Under the pieces are notes generated by a model, which saw only the letters and a list, made by a program, of their open reading frames with translations, ran no database searches and was not told where the DNA came from. Source: Thalassospira profundimaris (GTDB taxonomy: Bacteria > Pseudomonadota > Alphaproteobacteria > Rhodospirillales > Thalassospiraceae). Taken from it: 64,000 bases of DNA. The stretch covers positions 1-64,000 of the forward strand of contig NZ_JPWI01000018.1 of NCBI RefSeq assembly GCF_003326795.1, in the 5' to 3' direction. The translations under genes were made by a program, and so were the position numbers. Below are positions 25,320 through 34,877 of the stretch, one piece after another; the first letter of the stretch is position 1; every line of letters begins with the position of its first letter.

Positions 25320-27116
25320 GGATGCTTCAAGAATGCGGTGATGGCGCAAATTCTGGGATGGGGAAAACATTTCAGGCATGCCATAGGCTTCGGGCCCCTG
25401 CCCGCCGATCACAAAGGCAAAGGACAAGTGCCCCTGCGCCAGCATGTCTTTGGGGGCATCCATATCCACATTATTGCCGCCATTGCGGCGCACGACCGCA
25501 GCAATCAGGTCTTCATCCACCCCATCGGTTTCAATCAGGCGCGTGACCAGATCAGGTGATGCGAAATCACCGTTACAGACATGTTCGTTCTCGTAATAGC
25601 GAACGATGAAAACATGGTCGTCGAAATGCGACAGCAAATGGTCGCTCATACCCGACGTCTTGACCGCGCAATTTTCGAAGAAACTGCCGGTGATCACATC
25701 CACCCCGGACCGACTGCGAACCGGGGTCGCACGAATAACCGATGCATCACCAAGGGCCAAATCAACCGGATTTTCCAGACCGGCAATCCGTTCGGCCCAG
25801 GATTTTCCAAGAACCGTTGGTGCATCCAGATCCATCGCCACACCCAGATCAGCCAGAATGCGATAGATGCTTTCCATGCCGCGATTTTTACCCTCGGCCA
25901 TTTGCCGGGCCAGGACAAAGGTATCGCGATTTTCAGTCAGGCTATGGGCGAAGATTTCCGGTACCGGCGTATTCGTGCGGACATCCTGATAATCATCAAT
26001 CGATACATCGAACCCGGCATAGCGCATCATGAAAGGCAGATGCAAAAGCATGTTACTGCTTGATCCCGTCGCATTATGGATGCGCACGAAATTGGCAAAG
26101 TTGGATTTCAACAAATTGCCAACCGCATATTCCGGCTTGTTGAAAACATTAAACAGCGCATCAAGACCCACGGCCACGGCACTAAAGGGTGGCACATCGG
26201 TCAGAAGTTCGAGTTCCGGCGGGGTCAGACCAAAGGCCGCCAACATGGTGCGCGACGAATTGCCCGTGCCGTTAAAGGCACAAATTCCGCCCTTTGAATC
26301 GCATGTTGCAGCCGCAAGCTGATCAAGTACACGGCGCTCAAGACCGGCATCAATCAGCCCCAGCAATCTTGCGCGTTCAAGCAGCCCGGCAAAAGCCTCG
26401 TCCGAGGTGCATTGCAGGATATAGCGCATGTTTTCGCGAATATCGGAGCCCAGATCATCATGTCCGGCCTGATCGGCGTCTGACGCGATTTGATCAAGCA
26501 TCCGTCGCGTGCCTTCGGGAATTTCCCCGCCCTTGAGAACATGTGACGGCGCAAAGACCGCCCAGACCGGGGCCTGATCCCCGCGATAGGCACGCGCATG
26601 ATCGGCTGCGGCCAGTCCGGCAACAACCGCAGCGGGGGATTTGTCGCAGCCTGCAATCACATAGGCCGCGTGATAACTGTGGCCTTCAAACGTGATATTG
26701 ACGGCAGCAGCCGTGTGATTGCGCGATGCCAGCGAGTAGCTTTGCCCGATATTGTTTTGCGCCGTGCCATCACAGATGACCGGCACATGAAACAGAAACG
26801 GCACCCCGCCCATTTCCCATATGCGGATTGCCGCCATCAGGGCCTGAGGCCGATCCAGAAGATGAGCCGGATGATCGGGTGCCCCGCCAATGATTGCGAT
26901 GCGCGGCCGGTTTTCGACCAGTCGCCCGACCACATCCTTTATTTCCGGCACAGCGAAACTGCGGTCGCGCGCAACCACCGGATTTTCATTGACCGCATCG
27001 CGCAGCAACTTGACAACCGTGATCGGCTGATTGGCGAGACCCTGAATACAATCGCGATACGGGTTGGCTTTTTCATCAATGATGATCGGAGATGCGGGCA
27101 GGTTCGTGGGCGACAT
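24954..27116 (-). CDS. IlvD/Edd-family dehydratase, probably sugar-acid (xylonate-type)
   Basis: A 720-residue protein, longer than the usual 580-620 residues of the family and closer in build to the YjhG/YagF xylonate dehydratases. Cysteines suited to the iron-sulfur cluster lie in [25 protein letters not shown] and [15 protein letters not shown]. The C-terminal domain has [29 protein letters not shown]. It should remove water from an aldonic acid to give a 2-keto-3-deoxy acid. The neighbouring XylB-like dehydrogenase, xylFHG importer and XylX-like enzyme make D-xylonate the best guess. It lies 78 bp after that dehydrogenase gene on the same strand. The 3' end overlaps a small opposite-strand ORF. 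Confidence 0.85.
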   Translation of the reverse strand: [720 protein letters not shown]

Positions 27117-27194
27117 AATGGATGTTTCTCAATCGAAGCGAAAACGGACGTGAAAGGTGAAACGGCAGGGCTATCTGTCTGACTTTGCCATTAA

Positions 27195-27956
27195 TCAGAC
27201 AATGCCGCCATCCACAATGAAGTTTTGCGAAGAACAGGCCGATGACACATCAGAGGCCAGAAACAACACCATCTGCGCAACATCATCACCAACCAGTCGA
27301 CGCTTGACGCATTGCTGTTGCTGAATGCGTTCCTCGTCCTCGGGCGAAATCCAAAGATCCAGCTGTCGCTGCGTCATGATACAGCCCGGCGTCACGGCAT
27401 TGACGCGAATACCGTCATGCCCCCAATCACGCGCCAAAGCACGGGTCAGACCAATGATCCCGGCCTTTGCGGTTTCATAGGTCACAAGGTCAGGCAGCCC
27501 CATCATATAACTTACGGAACTGAAATTAATGATGCTGCCAGCCCCCTTTTCCTTCATGCCCGGTGCCACGGCCTGCGCACAGAAGAAATGATGGTTCAGG
27601 TTGACATCGAGCCCGTCGCGCCATTGATCAGGTCCGACATCTTCGGGGGAGTGACGATCATCGCGGGCCGCGTTATTGACCAGAACATCAATGGTTCCAA
27701 TGGCGGAAGATATTTCGCGAACGGCGCCGGGAATCGCCGTTTGCATGCGCAAATCAAGCGATTTGTAGACAGGTGCGACACCTGTTTCGTCGCGGATCGA
27801 GTCAATCAGCTTTTGCGCTGCATCGTCATCAATATCGAAGAATCCGACACGTGCCCCCTGGGCACAGAATGCACGGACAATAGAAGCCCCGATCCCCGAC
27901 GCACCGCCGGTTACAAGCACGGATTTCCCGTCAATGTCGTGATAACTCGCTGTCAT
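27195..27956 (-). CDS. xylB: XylB-like NAD(P)-dependent pentose 1-dehydrogenase (SDR family)
   Basis: A 253-residue short-chain dehydrogenase. Visible features are the cofactor motif TGGASGIG (about 17-24), NNAARDDRH, the catalytic Ser in NFSSVSYMMG and the YETAK motif. The DDRH and YETAKAGI segments closely resemble Caulobacter D-xylose dehydrogenase. The ATG at 27956 is preferred over 27971 because it follows AGGGA at six bases. It would oxidise D-xylose (or L-arabinose) to the aldonolactone as the first Weimberg step. It is divergent from the xylFHG importer. Confidence 0.85.
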   Translation of the reverse strand: MTASYHDIDGKSVLVTGGASGIGASIVRAFCAQGARVGFFDIDDDAAQKLIDSIRDETGVAPVYKSLDLRMQTAIPGAVREISSAIGTIDVLVNNAARDDRHSPEDVGPDQWRDGLDVNLNHHFFCAQAVAPGMKEKGAGSIINFSSVSYMMGLPDLVTYETAKAGIIGLTRALARDWGHDGIRVNAVTPGCIMTQRQLDLWISPEDEERIQQQQCVKRRLVGDDVAQMVLFLASDVSSACSSQNFIVDGGIV

Positions 27957-28198
27957 AACGTTCCCTGTCATCTCTTTGTTTTATTTTAGGCAACCAAATT
28001 AAATGATGCAGTGCACCATGAACAAAACAGCCAAAATCAACTGAAGATACCCGGTTTAGGGTCAATTTGATCGTCTAAAGGTCAGTTTTTAATTTATTCA
28101 CTAAAAAAAATTTGACAGGACGCTCACTTCGCGTCAACATTTTTTCGACAACAAAAATAAATGTCATCACAAGACACACTCATTCAGGGAAGAAACCG
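27957..28198. promoter_or_regulatory. Divergent promoter region between xylB and xylF
   Basis: About 240 bp of AT-rich DNA with no ORF of note. TTTAG and CTAAA arms 25 bp across (28055-28079) and GACGC / GCGTC (28119-28135) are weak dyads that could bind the nearby ROK regulator. TTGACA at 28112 could be a -35 element for xylF, but its -10 is poor. Confidence 0.4.
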
Positions 28199-29230
28199 AT
28201 GAAAAAACTCCTTTCAACGGCCATGCTGGCCGGTACCGTACTGCTGTCTGCCAATGCCTTTGCCGCTGACCTGACGGTTGGTGTCAGTTGGTCGAACTTC
28301 CAGGAAGAACGCTGGAAAACCGATGAAGGCGCAATCAAGGCCGCTCTCGAAGCTGCTGGCGCGGAATACATCAGTGCCGACGCACAGAGCAATCCGTCCA
28401 AACAGCTTGCCGATATTGAAAGCCTGATTGCACGCGGTGCTGATGCACTGATCGTTCTGGCACAGGATTCCGCATCGATCGGCCCGGCCGTCGAACAGGC
28501 ACTGAACGAAGGCATTCCGGTGGTTGGCTATGACCGCCTGATCGAAAATCCGAACGCCTACTACATTACCTTCAACAACAAGGAAGTCGGACGCCTTCAG
28601 GCCGAAGCCGTATTTGGCGCACAGCCCAAGGGCAACTACGTCTTCATCAAGGGCGCACCGACCGACCCGAACGCCAACATCCTTCACGAAGGTCAGCTTG
28701 AGGTTCTTCAGGCAGCGATTGATTCCGGTGCCATCAAGGTTGTCGGCGAGGCCTATACCGACAGCTGGCAGCCGGCCATTGCTCAGCGCAACATGGAACA
28801 GTTCCTGACCGCTGCGGATAACAAGGTCGATGCAGTTGTTGCCTCCAACGACGGCACGGCTGGCGGTGTGGTTGCCGCCCTTTCCGCACAAGGCATGCAG
28901 GGCATTCCGGTGTCCGGTCAGGATGGTGACCATGCTGCGCTGAACCGTGTTGCACTTGGCACCCAGACGGTTTCGGTCTGGAAAGACGCACGTCTTCTGG
29001 GCAAGCAGGCTGCCGAGATCGCAGTCAAGCTGGCCAAGGGCACCAAGCTTGGCGAAGTTCCGGGCACCGAGGACTGGAACAGCCCGAATGGCGTAACCAT
29101 GAAATCCTTCTTCCTTGATCCGGTTGCGATCACCCAGAACAAGCTTGATCTGGTGATTGATGCCGGCTGGGTTTCCAAAGACGTCGTATGCAAAGGCGTT
29201 CCGAGCGGCAAGGTATCTGCCTGCAACTAA
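28199..29230 (+). CDS. xylF: D-xylose ABC transporter substrate-binding protein
   Basis: A 343-residue periplasmic sugar-binding protein of the ribose/xylose type. The signal peptide [20 protein letters not shown] is followed by [10 protein letters not shown]. The mature protein has the paired Rossmann lobes with [19 protein letters not shown] and [16 protein letters not shown]. The segment [20 protein letters not shown] and the C-terminal Cys pair ([15 protein letters not shown]) are typical of XylF. The start at 28199 is fixed by the signal peptide. The hairpin after its stop probably boosts its level over the membrane parts. Confidence 0.92.
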   Translation: MKKLLSTAMLAGTVLLSANAFAADLTVGVSWSNFQEERWKTDEGAIKAALEAAGAEYISADAQSNPSKQLADIESLIARGADALIVLAQDSASIGPAVEQALNEGIPVVGYDRLIENPNAYYITFNNKEVGRLQAEAVFGAQPKGNYVFIKGAPTDPNANILHEGQLEVLQAAIDSGAIKVVGEAYTDSWQPAIAQRNMEQFLTAADNKVDAVVASNDGTAGGVVAALSAQGMQGIPVSGQDGDHAALNRVALGTQTVSVWKDARLLGKQAAEIAVKLAKGTKLGEVPGTEDWNSPNGVTMKSFFLDPVAITQNKLDLVIDAGWVSKDVVCKGVPSGKVSACN

Positions 29231-29264
29231 GGTTCGCTTTTAGTTCCTTATGCCTAGCTTAACC

Positions 29265-29312
29265 CGGGGTCGGCTGCTGTTGCCGTGCGCAGATTACAGC
29301 ATGTCGGCCCCG
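29265..29312 (+). other. Intercistronic hairpin between xylF and xylH
   Basis: A 15-bp stem with one bulged base pairs 29265-29279 with 29297-29312, including a CGGGG / CCCCG base. No U-tract follows. It ends 19 bp before the xylH start. Confidence 0.6.
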
Positions 29313-29331
29313 CTGCCTTACGAGCGTTTTC

Positions 29332-30597
29332 ATGTCACGACTACTTTCTAAAATGGAAGTCGACCGCCGACTGGTTGGCCTTGCCGTTGTTCTGCTGGTC
29401 ATCTGGATCGGTTTTGATATCGCATCGGGCGGGCGTTTTATTACCCCGCGCAACATCTTTAACCTGTCGGTTCAGACGGCATCCGTTGCCGTGATGGCCT
29501 GCGGGATGGTTCTGATCATTGTCACCCGGCATATCGACCTTTCGGTCGGCGCCATTCTTGGTGTTCTGGCAATGATCATGGGGGTCGTTCAGACCGATCT
29601 TCTGCCACAGTTTCTGGATTACAATCATCCGGCCACCTGGATCCTGACCCTTCTGATCGGCATCGCTCTTGGTGCGGCTATTGGCGGATTGCAGGGCGTT
29701 GCCGTTGGGTATCTTGGTGTTCCGGCCTTTATTGTCACGCTTGGCGGCCTTCTGGTCTGGCGCGGATCGGCATGGTGGGTCACACAAGGACGCACAGTAG
29801 CCCCGCTTGACCATAACTACATTCTTCTGGGCGGCGGCATCGAAGGTACGATTGGCGCGACTTGGAGCTGGATCGTGGCTCTGATTGCCATTCTTGCGAT
29901 CATTTATGCCGCCATCATGGAACGCCGCCGTCGTCTTTCTTTTGAATTCCCGGTCAAACCGATCTGGGCTGAATATACCAACACCATCATCAAGGCCGGT
30001 CTGGTTCTTGCTGTAATCACGACCCTTAACGCCTATCACCTGCCAATTCGCGCCGCCGAGCGCCTGCTTGAGAACAAGGGCATTCCGGTCACCCCGGAAA
30101 ATCTTGAAATCTCGCACGGCATTCCGATCCCGCTTCTGATCGTTGCGCTTGTTGCGATTGTTCTGACCATTGTCGTCAAGCGCACCCGGTTTGGTCGCTA
30201 TATCTTTGCGATTGGCGGCAACCCGCAGGCAGCCGAGCTTGCCGGGATCAATGTCAAACGCATGACCGTTGCCGTCTTTGCCCTGATGGGCGTCCTGTGC
30301 GCAATCAGCGCAGCGATATCATCAGCCCGCCTGCAGTCTGCCGGCAACGATCTGGGTACACTTGATGAATTGCGCGTGATTGCGGCCGTTGTGATTGGCG
30401 GCACGTCGCTTGCGGGCGGTGTTGGCACAATTTACGGTGCGCTGATTGGTGCTCTTGTCATGCAAAGCCTGCAAAGCGGCATGGCGCTTCTGGGTGTGGA
30501 TACATCCCTTCAAAGTATTGTCATCGGGCTGGTTCTTGTTCTGGCCGTCTTTAGCGACAAGTATTTCCACCGTCGTTACAGCGACCCGACCGCGTAA
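29332..30597 (+). CDS. xylH: D-xylose ABC transporter permease
   Basis: A 421-residue inner-membrane permease of the ribose/xylose branch, larger than RbsC as usual for XylH. Around ten membrane helices are seen, with [19 protein letters not shown] near residue 68 and the ATPase-contact region [18 protein letters not shown] near 300. The [20 protein letters not shown] segment is a hallmark of these permeases. It pairs with the ATPase encoded 11 bp downstream. Confidence 0.93.
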   Translation: MSRLLSKMEVDRRLVGLAVVLLVIWIGFDIASGGRFITPRNIFNLSVQTASVAVMACGMVLIIVTRHIDLSVGAILGVLAMIMGVVQTDLLPQFLDYNHPATWILTLLIGIALGAAIGGLQGVAVGYLGVPAFIVTLGGLLVWRGSAWWVTQGRTVAPLDHNYILLGGGIEGTIGATWSWIVALIAILAIIYAAIMERRRRLSFEFPVKPIWAEYTNTIIKAGLVLAVITTLNAYHLPIRAAERLLENKGIPVTPENLEISHGIPIPLLIVALVAIVLTIVVKRTRFGRYIFAIGGNPQAAELAGINVKRMTVAVFALMGVLCAISAAISSARLQSAGNDLGTLDELRVIAAVVIGGTSLAGGVGTIYGALIGALVMQSLQSGMALLGVDTSLQSIVIGLVLVLAVFSDKYFHRRYSDPTA

Positions 30598-30608
30598 GGA
30601 GACCGGAT

Positions 30609-31475
30609 ATGACGACCACAGAGATGAATAAAGATCCGCTTGTCGAAATGCGCGATATCCATATCAGCTTTGGCGGGGTCAAGGCGGTCGACGGCGTTTC
30701 GATTGACCTTTATCCCGGCGAGGTTGTCGGGGTACTGGGCCATAATGGCGCTGGCAAATCGACCCTGATCAAGATCCTTTCGGGTGCATATCAGGCCGAT
30801 AGCGGGCAGATCATTGTCGATGGCAAGGAAGCCAAAATCGAGAACGCCCGCGATGCCCGGGACAACAATATCGAGACGATCTATCAGAATCTGGCACTTG
30901 CCGATAATCTGGATGCAGCCCAGAACCTGTTTCTGGGGCGCGAGATCATCGACCGGTTCGGTTTCCTTGATGACGCGGCGATGGAACACAAGGCCCGTGA
31001 GGTTCTTCATCGTCTGAATCCGAATTTCAAAAAATTCACCTCCCCCGTTTCGGCCCTGTCAGGCGGGCAACGGCAATCGGTTGCGATTGCGCGCGCCCTT
31101 CTGTTTGAAGCCCGCGTTCTTATCATGGATGAACCATGTGCGGCCCTTGGCGTGCATGAAACAAAGATGGTCGGCGAACTGATTGATCAGTTGAAACGTG
31201 ACGGGCTCGGTATATTGTTGATCAGTCACGATCTTCATGATGTGTTTGATCTTTCCGACCGCCTGCATGTGATGAAAAACGGAAAACTGGTCGGCAGTGT
31301 CCGCACAGAAGATGTCACCCATGATGACGTTCTTGGCATGATCATTCTGGGCAAGATGCCCGAACATCTATTGCATCTGGCCGGACCCGGGGCGACCAAC
31401 GCCCCCGGCGCACCGGACGGATTGCCTCCTGCAAGCACCGCACATCAAAGCGAAACAAGCGAGAACACCCAATGA
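30609..31475 (+). CDS. xylG: Sugar ABC transporter ATP-binding protein, single-domain XylG
   Basis: A 288-residue ATPase for xylose import. It has Walker [10 protein letters not shown] (about 45-53), signature [15 protein letters not shown] and Walker [13 protein letters not shown], with Cys where most relatives have Thr. It carries one ATPase domain, unlike the duplicated E. coli XylG of about 510 residues, so it should act as a homodimer, as in FrcA-type systems. The C-terminal 25 residues are a proline- and alanine-rich tail. Its stop overlaps the start of the XylX-like gene by 4 bp. Confidence 0.92.
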   Translation: MTTTEMNKDPLVEMRDIHISFGGVKAVDGVSIDLYPGEVVGVLGHNGAGKSTLIKILSGAYQADSGQIIVDGKEAKIENARDARDNNIETIYQNLALADNLDAAQNLFLGREIIDRFGFLDDAAMEHKAREVLHRLNPNFKKFTSPVSALSGGQRQSVAIARALLFEARVLIMDEPCAALGVHETKMVGELIDQLKRDGLGILLISHDLHDVFDLSDRLHVMKNGKLVGSVRTEDVTHDDVLGMIILGKMPEHLLHLAGPGATNAPGAPDGLPPASTAHQSETSENTQ

Positions 31476-32653
31476 CCCTAGGCTTTCCGGTAAACCAATC
31501 CGATATCCTGCCCCACGATGCCAATCGTGCAATTCTGATCGGGCGCATTTGGGACCCGCGGGTTTCCGGCCCGACCCCGGTTCTGGTTGATGGCGAAAAT
31601 CTGCGCGATATCAGCAATCTTGCCCCGACGATCAGCCAGTTGCTTGAACGCGATGACCTGATTGCGCGCCTGTCCAATCCGGCAAGCTTCCCGACAGCAG
31701 CGTCACTGAGCGACATTCTTGAACAGTCACGTCCGGGCACAGACACCAAAACCGCCCATCTTCTGAGCCCCAACGACCTTCAGGCGATCAAGGCAAGCGG
31801 CGTGACTTTTGTCGCCAGCCTGCTGGAACGCGTGATCGAGGAACAGGCACGCGGTGACGCCAGCAAAGCCGACCAGATCAGAACCGAAATCACCGGCATC
31901 ATCGGTGATGACCTGTCACAGATTGAACCGGGCTCGGCAAAGGCCGCCGAGATCAAAAGCGTCCTGATCGAAAAAGGTGCATGGTCGCAATATCTTGAAG
32001 TGGGCATCGGACCGGATGCGGAAATCTTTACCAAGTCACCGGTGATGTCCGCAGTCGGCCATGGAGCGCATGTCGGTCTCCATCCGATTTCAAACTGGAA
32101 CAACCCGGAACCCGAAGTTGTCCTGACCGTCACGTCCAAAGGCAAGATTGTCGGCGCGACCCTTGGCAATGACGTCAATCTGCGTGATGTCGAAGGTCGA
32201 TCCGCATTGCTTCTGGGCAAGGCCAAGGACAATAACGGTTCTTGCGCGATCGGCCCGTTCATTCGCCTGTTTGACGACAACTTCACGCTTGAAACCGTCA
32301 AGGCCGCAGATATCGCCATGGCCGTTGACGGCATGGATGGCTATCACCTTGATGCGGTGAGCTCGATGAGCCAGATCAGCCGCACACCCGAAAGCCTTGT
32401 TGGTCAGGCGATTGGCAAGCACCATCAATATCCTGATGGCTTCATGCTGTTTTTGGGCACGATGTTTGCGCCCACAGATGACCGCGGTGGCGCAGGCAAG
32501 GGCTTTACCCATGAAATGGGCGATCTGGTCACCATTTCGACACCAACCCTTGGCAAGCTGATCAATCAGGTTGACCGGTCGGACGCCATCAATCCCTGGC
32601 ACTTTGGCATTACCGCCCTGATGACCAATCTGGCTGCACGCGGACTTCTGTAA
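31472..32653 (+). CDS. xylX: Fumarylacetoacetate-hydrolase-family 2-keto-3-deoxy-xylonate dehydratase (XylX-like)
   Basis: A 393-residue FAH-fold enzyme. The C-terminal catalytic domain shows the metal-site acidic residues in [11 protein letters not shown] and the [12 protein letters not shown] and [14 protein letters not shown] segments. Size and N-terminal extension fit the Caulobacter XylX class, which converts 2-keto-3-deoxy-D-xylonate to alpha-ketoglutarate semialdehyde. It overlaps xylG by 4 bp, so it is co-expressed with xylose import. An acylpyruvase function is possible but does not fit the surroundings. Confidence 0.85.
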   Translation: MTLGFPVNQSDILPHDANRAILIGRIWDPRVSGPTPVLVDGENLRDISNLAPTISQLLERDDLIARLSNPASFPTAASLSDILEQSRPGTDTKTAHLLSPNDLQAIKASGVTFVASLLERVIEEQARGDASKADQIRTEITGIIGDDLSQIEPGSAKAAEIKSVLIEKGAWSQYLEVGIGPDAEIFTKSPVMSAVGHGAHVGLHPISNWNNPEPEVVLTVTSKGKIVGATLGNDVNLRDVEGRSALLLGKAKDNNGSCAIGPFIRLFDDNFTLETVKAADIAMAVDGMDGYHLDAVSSMSQISRTPESLVGQAIGKHHQYPDGFMLFLGTMFAPTDDRGGAGKGFTHEMGDLVTISTPTLGKLINQVDRSDAINPWHFGITALMTNLAARGLL

Positions 32654-32715
32654 CATACAGAACACACGCCCCTTCTATCCCCTTGCCAAAACGGGATAAA
32701 AAATGCCCATATTTA

Positions 32716-32740
32716 CAAGGCGGGCGAAAAGCCCGCCTTG
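32716..32740. terminator. Strong hairpin after xylX
   Basis: A perfect 10-bp stem CAAGGCGGGC / GCCCGCCTTG with a GAAAA loop. It lacks a T-tract, so termination may be partial. It overlaps the upstream TTG (32738) that could otherwise start the ROK gene. Confidence 0.6.
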
Positions 32741-32767
32741 CCATCCCAAAGGATACTAAGCCGCTTC

Positions 32768-34012
32768 ATGAGCCGCCGTACAGAAGCCGACACCCCACGC
32801 CAGCCATCCCAGATCGCAATTCTGCGTTACTTGCGCATTCACGGGCCCGCGGCACGTATCGATATCGGCACCGCAACGGGATTGAGCCCGGCGACCGTAA
32901 CATCGCTGACCGCTGACCTGATGGCACAGGGGCTGGTACATGAAAGCCAGGGCACAGCAACCGGAACCGGCAGCAACGGGAATGGCGGATCCACCCGCGG
33001 TCGCCCCAAGGTTCTGCTTGACCTCGTTCCCACCGCTGCCTGCGTTATTGGCGTAAAGATCACGATCAATCTGATCGAAATCGCCCTTGGCAATTTCAAG
33101 GGCGAGATCGAATGCAGCTCTGAACACAGTATCAATACCCGCGATCTTGACGAGAAAGAACTCATCGCAACCCTGATCAGACTGATCGACGGGTTTATCG
33201 AAGAGCACAAGGATTTCTCGGCCCGTCCACCGGCAGGCATCAGTATTGCGGTACAAGGTGTATGTGACAGCAATAGCGGCGAGATCATATGGTCCCCCGC
33301 CCTTCGTCGTCGCAACATCGCCCTGACCAAGGCGCTGGGCGAACGGTTTGGCGGCATCGTGCAAATGTCAAACGATGCCAACTGTATCGCCACCGCCATT
33401 TCGCAAAATACCAACCTGCATCGTGGTGGCGATTTTGCCGTCATCATGCTGGGCTATGGCATCGGCATGGGACTGGTCCTGAACGGGTCGGTCTATAATG
33501 GCGATTTTGGTACGGCCGCCGAGTTCGGCCACACCAAATATCAACCTGATGGTCCGCTTTGCAATTGCGGCAAGCGCGGTTGTCTTGAAGCCTATATCGG
33601 GGATTACGCCATTCTGCGCGATGCCCGTGGCCTGATTGATCTTCCCGATACGAACAGCCTGCATCCAAGTGAAGAACAGATGATGGATCTGGTTGCCCGC
33701 GCACGCGCAGGCGACGAGGATCTGGCGGATCTGTTTCGCCATGCAGGCAAGGTGCTGGGATATGGCATCGCCAATCTGATTGCCCTTTTGGGGCCCAAAC
33801 AGATTTTCATCACCGGATCAGGCGCACGCGCCTATGACATGATGGAGCCGGAATTGATGCAGGGCCTTGCCCAGGCACAGGTTCCCGAATTACGGCGCGG
33901 GCCCGAAATTACCCATCTGGCCTGGGACAAGGATCTGGCCCTGCAAGGGGCGATTGGGCAAAGCCTTTTGCGGCATGACGAGAACATGTTTCAGGCCATC
34001 ACAACGATCTAG
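32768..34012 (+). CDS. ROK-family transcriptional regulator (XylR-like)
   Basis: A 414-residue ROK protein. An N-terminal winged helix-turn-helix (about 15-70, DIGTATGLSPATVTSLTADL) precedes a sugar-kinase-like domain. That domain has the zinc-site motif CNCGKRGCLEAYIG and the ROK signature IMLGYGIGMGLVLNGSVYNG. An ATG at 32768 is used; a TTG at 32738 would lie inside the preceding hairpin. As the only regulator in the xylose block it probably represses xylB and xylFHG-xylX in the absence of xylose. It ends at a strong terminator. Confidence 0.88.
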   Translation: MSRRTEADTPRQPSQIAILRYLRIHGPAARIDIGTATGLSPATVTSLTADLMAQGLVHESQGTATGTGSNGNGGSTRGRPKVLLDLVPTAACVIGVKITINLIEIALGNFKGEIECSSEHSINTRDLDEKELIATLIRLIDGFIEEHKDFSARPPAGISIAVQGVCDSNSGEIIWSPALRRRNIALTKALGERFGGIVQMSNDANCIATAISQNTNLHRGGDFAVIMLGYGIGMGLVLNGSVYNGDFGTAAEFGHTKYQPDGPLCNCGKRGCLEAYIGDYAILRDARGLIDLPDTNSLHPSEEQMMDLVARARAGDEDLADLFRHAGKVLGYGIANLIALLGPKQIFITGSGARAYDMMEPELMQGLAQAQVPELRRGPEITHLAWDKDLALQGAIGQSLLRHDENMFQAITTI

Positions 34013-34034
34013 CCACAAGCATGCCACGAACAAA

Positions 34035-34065
34035 AAAGCCGCTCTGTTCGGAGCGGCTTTCTTTT
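34035..34065. terminator. Terminator between the ROK regulator and the RraA-like gene
   Basis: A 10-bp stem AAAGCCGCTC / GAGCGGCTTT (34035-34044 and 34051-34060) followed by CTTTT, preceded by an A-run. It can serve both convergent genes. Confidence 0.85.
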
Positions 34066-34091
34066 GTCGTCCATGACTTGAAACGTGCGGA

Positions 34092-34817
34092 TTAACGCCC
34101 GTTTTTCTTGCGCCATTCTTCGTAATTGGCCTTGGTTTCATCCTTGGTTGCCGGATAAAGGCCAATGATCGGTTTTCCTGAAAGGACTTCTTCAAGAACG
34201 AAGTCCTCAAAGCTTTCCATGCCCGCACATTCATCTGCAAGTTCATCTGCGAGATGGGCCGGAATGACGACAACACCGTCCTTGTCCCCGACCAGAACGT
34301 CGCCCGGAAATACCGGTGCATCACCGCATCCGATTGGCACATTAAGGTCATAGGCCTCGTGCAGGGTCAGGTTGGTCGGCGCCGACGGGCGGGAGTGATA
34401 GGAATGAATGGCAAGCTTGCCAATGCCTTCGGCATCACGGAAACCGCCATCGGTCACGATACCTTCGACACCGCGTTTCATCAGGCGGGTAACAAGGATT
34501 GATCCGGCAGACGCCGCGCGTGCGTCCTTGCGGCTATCCATCACCAGAACATGACCGGCCGGACATTGTTCGACCGCCACGCGCTGTGGATGGTTCGGAT
34601 CGCGGAAAACCTCGATCGGATTGCGATCTTCGCGGGCCGGGATATAGCGAAGCGTATAGGCCTGCCCAACCATGTTTTCATCCTTGGGGGCAACCTGATG
34701 AACATTCTGGATGAACTGGTTGCGCAGATTGCGTTTGAAAAGTGCTGTGCACAGCGAAGCGGTGCTGATTTTCTTGAGCTTGTCGCGTGTCGCACTGCTC
34801 AGGACATAATCACTCAT
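34092..34817 (-). CDS. RraA-family protein
   Basis: A 241-residue protein of the RraA / HMG aldolase fold, with the conserved IVTDGGFRDAEGIGKL and PVFPGDVLVGDKDGVVVIPAHLADE regions. Members include a ribonuclease E regulator, class II pyruvate aldolases and many uncharacterised sugar-acid cluster proteins. The Arg and Asp of the GGFRD aldolase motif are present, so an aldolase-like activity is possible. It is last in the operon arabinonate dehydratase - DHDPS-family enzyme - semialdehyde dehydrogenase - rraA-like. I would not assign a reaction. Confidence 0.8.
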   Translation of the reverse strand: MSDYVLSSATRDKLKKISTASLCTALFKRNLRNQFIQNVHQVAPKDENMVGQAYTLRYIPAREDRNPIEVFRDPNHPQRVAVEQCPAGHVLVMDSRKDARAASAGSILVTRLMKRGVEGIVTDGGFRDAEGIGKLAIHSYHSRPSAPTNLTLHEAYDLNVPIGCGDAPVFPGDVLVGDKDGVVVIPAHLADELADECAGMESFEDFVLEEVLSGKPIIGLYPATKDETKANYEEWRKKNGR

Positions 34818-34836
34818 ATTTTGTCTCCGTGGGTTT

Positions 34837-34858
34837 GCCCGGCGTCAAAGCGCCGGGC
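34837..34858 (-). other. Intercistronic hairpin between the semialdehyde dehydrogenase and RraA-like genes
   Basis: A perfect 8-bp GC stem GCCCGGCG / CGCCGGGC with a 6-base loop in a 60-bp gap. Confidence 0.5.
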
Positions 34859-34877
34859 GGCATCTTGGTAAAGGCAG

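Noticed and set aside
32738..32767. TTG start for the ROK regulator
   Set aside because: It falls inside a perfect hairpin after xylX; the ATG at 32768 gives a normal N-terminus.
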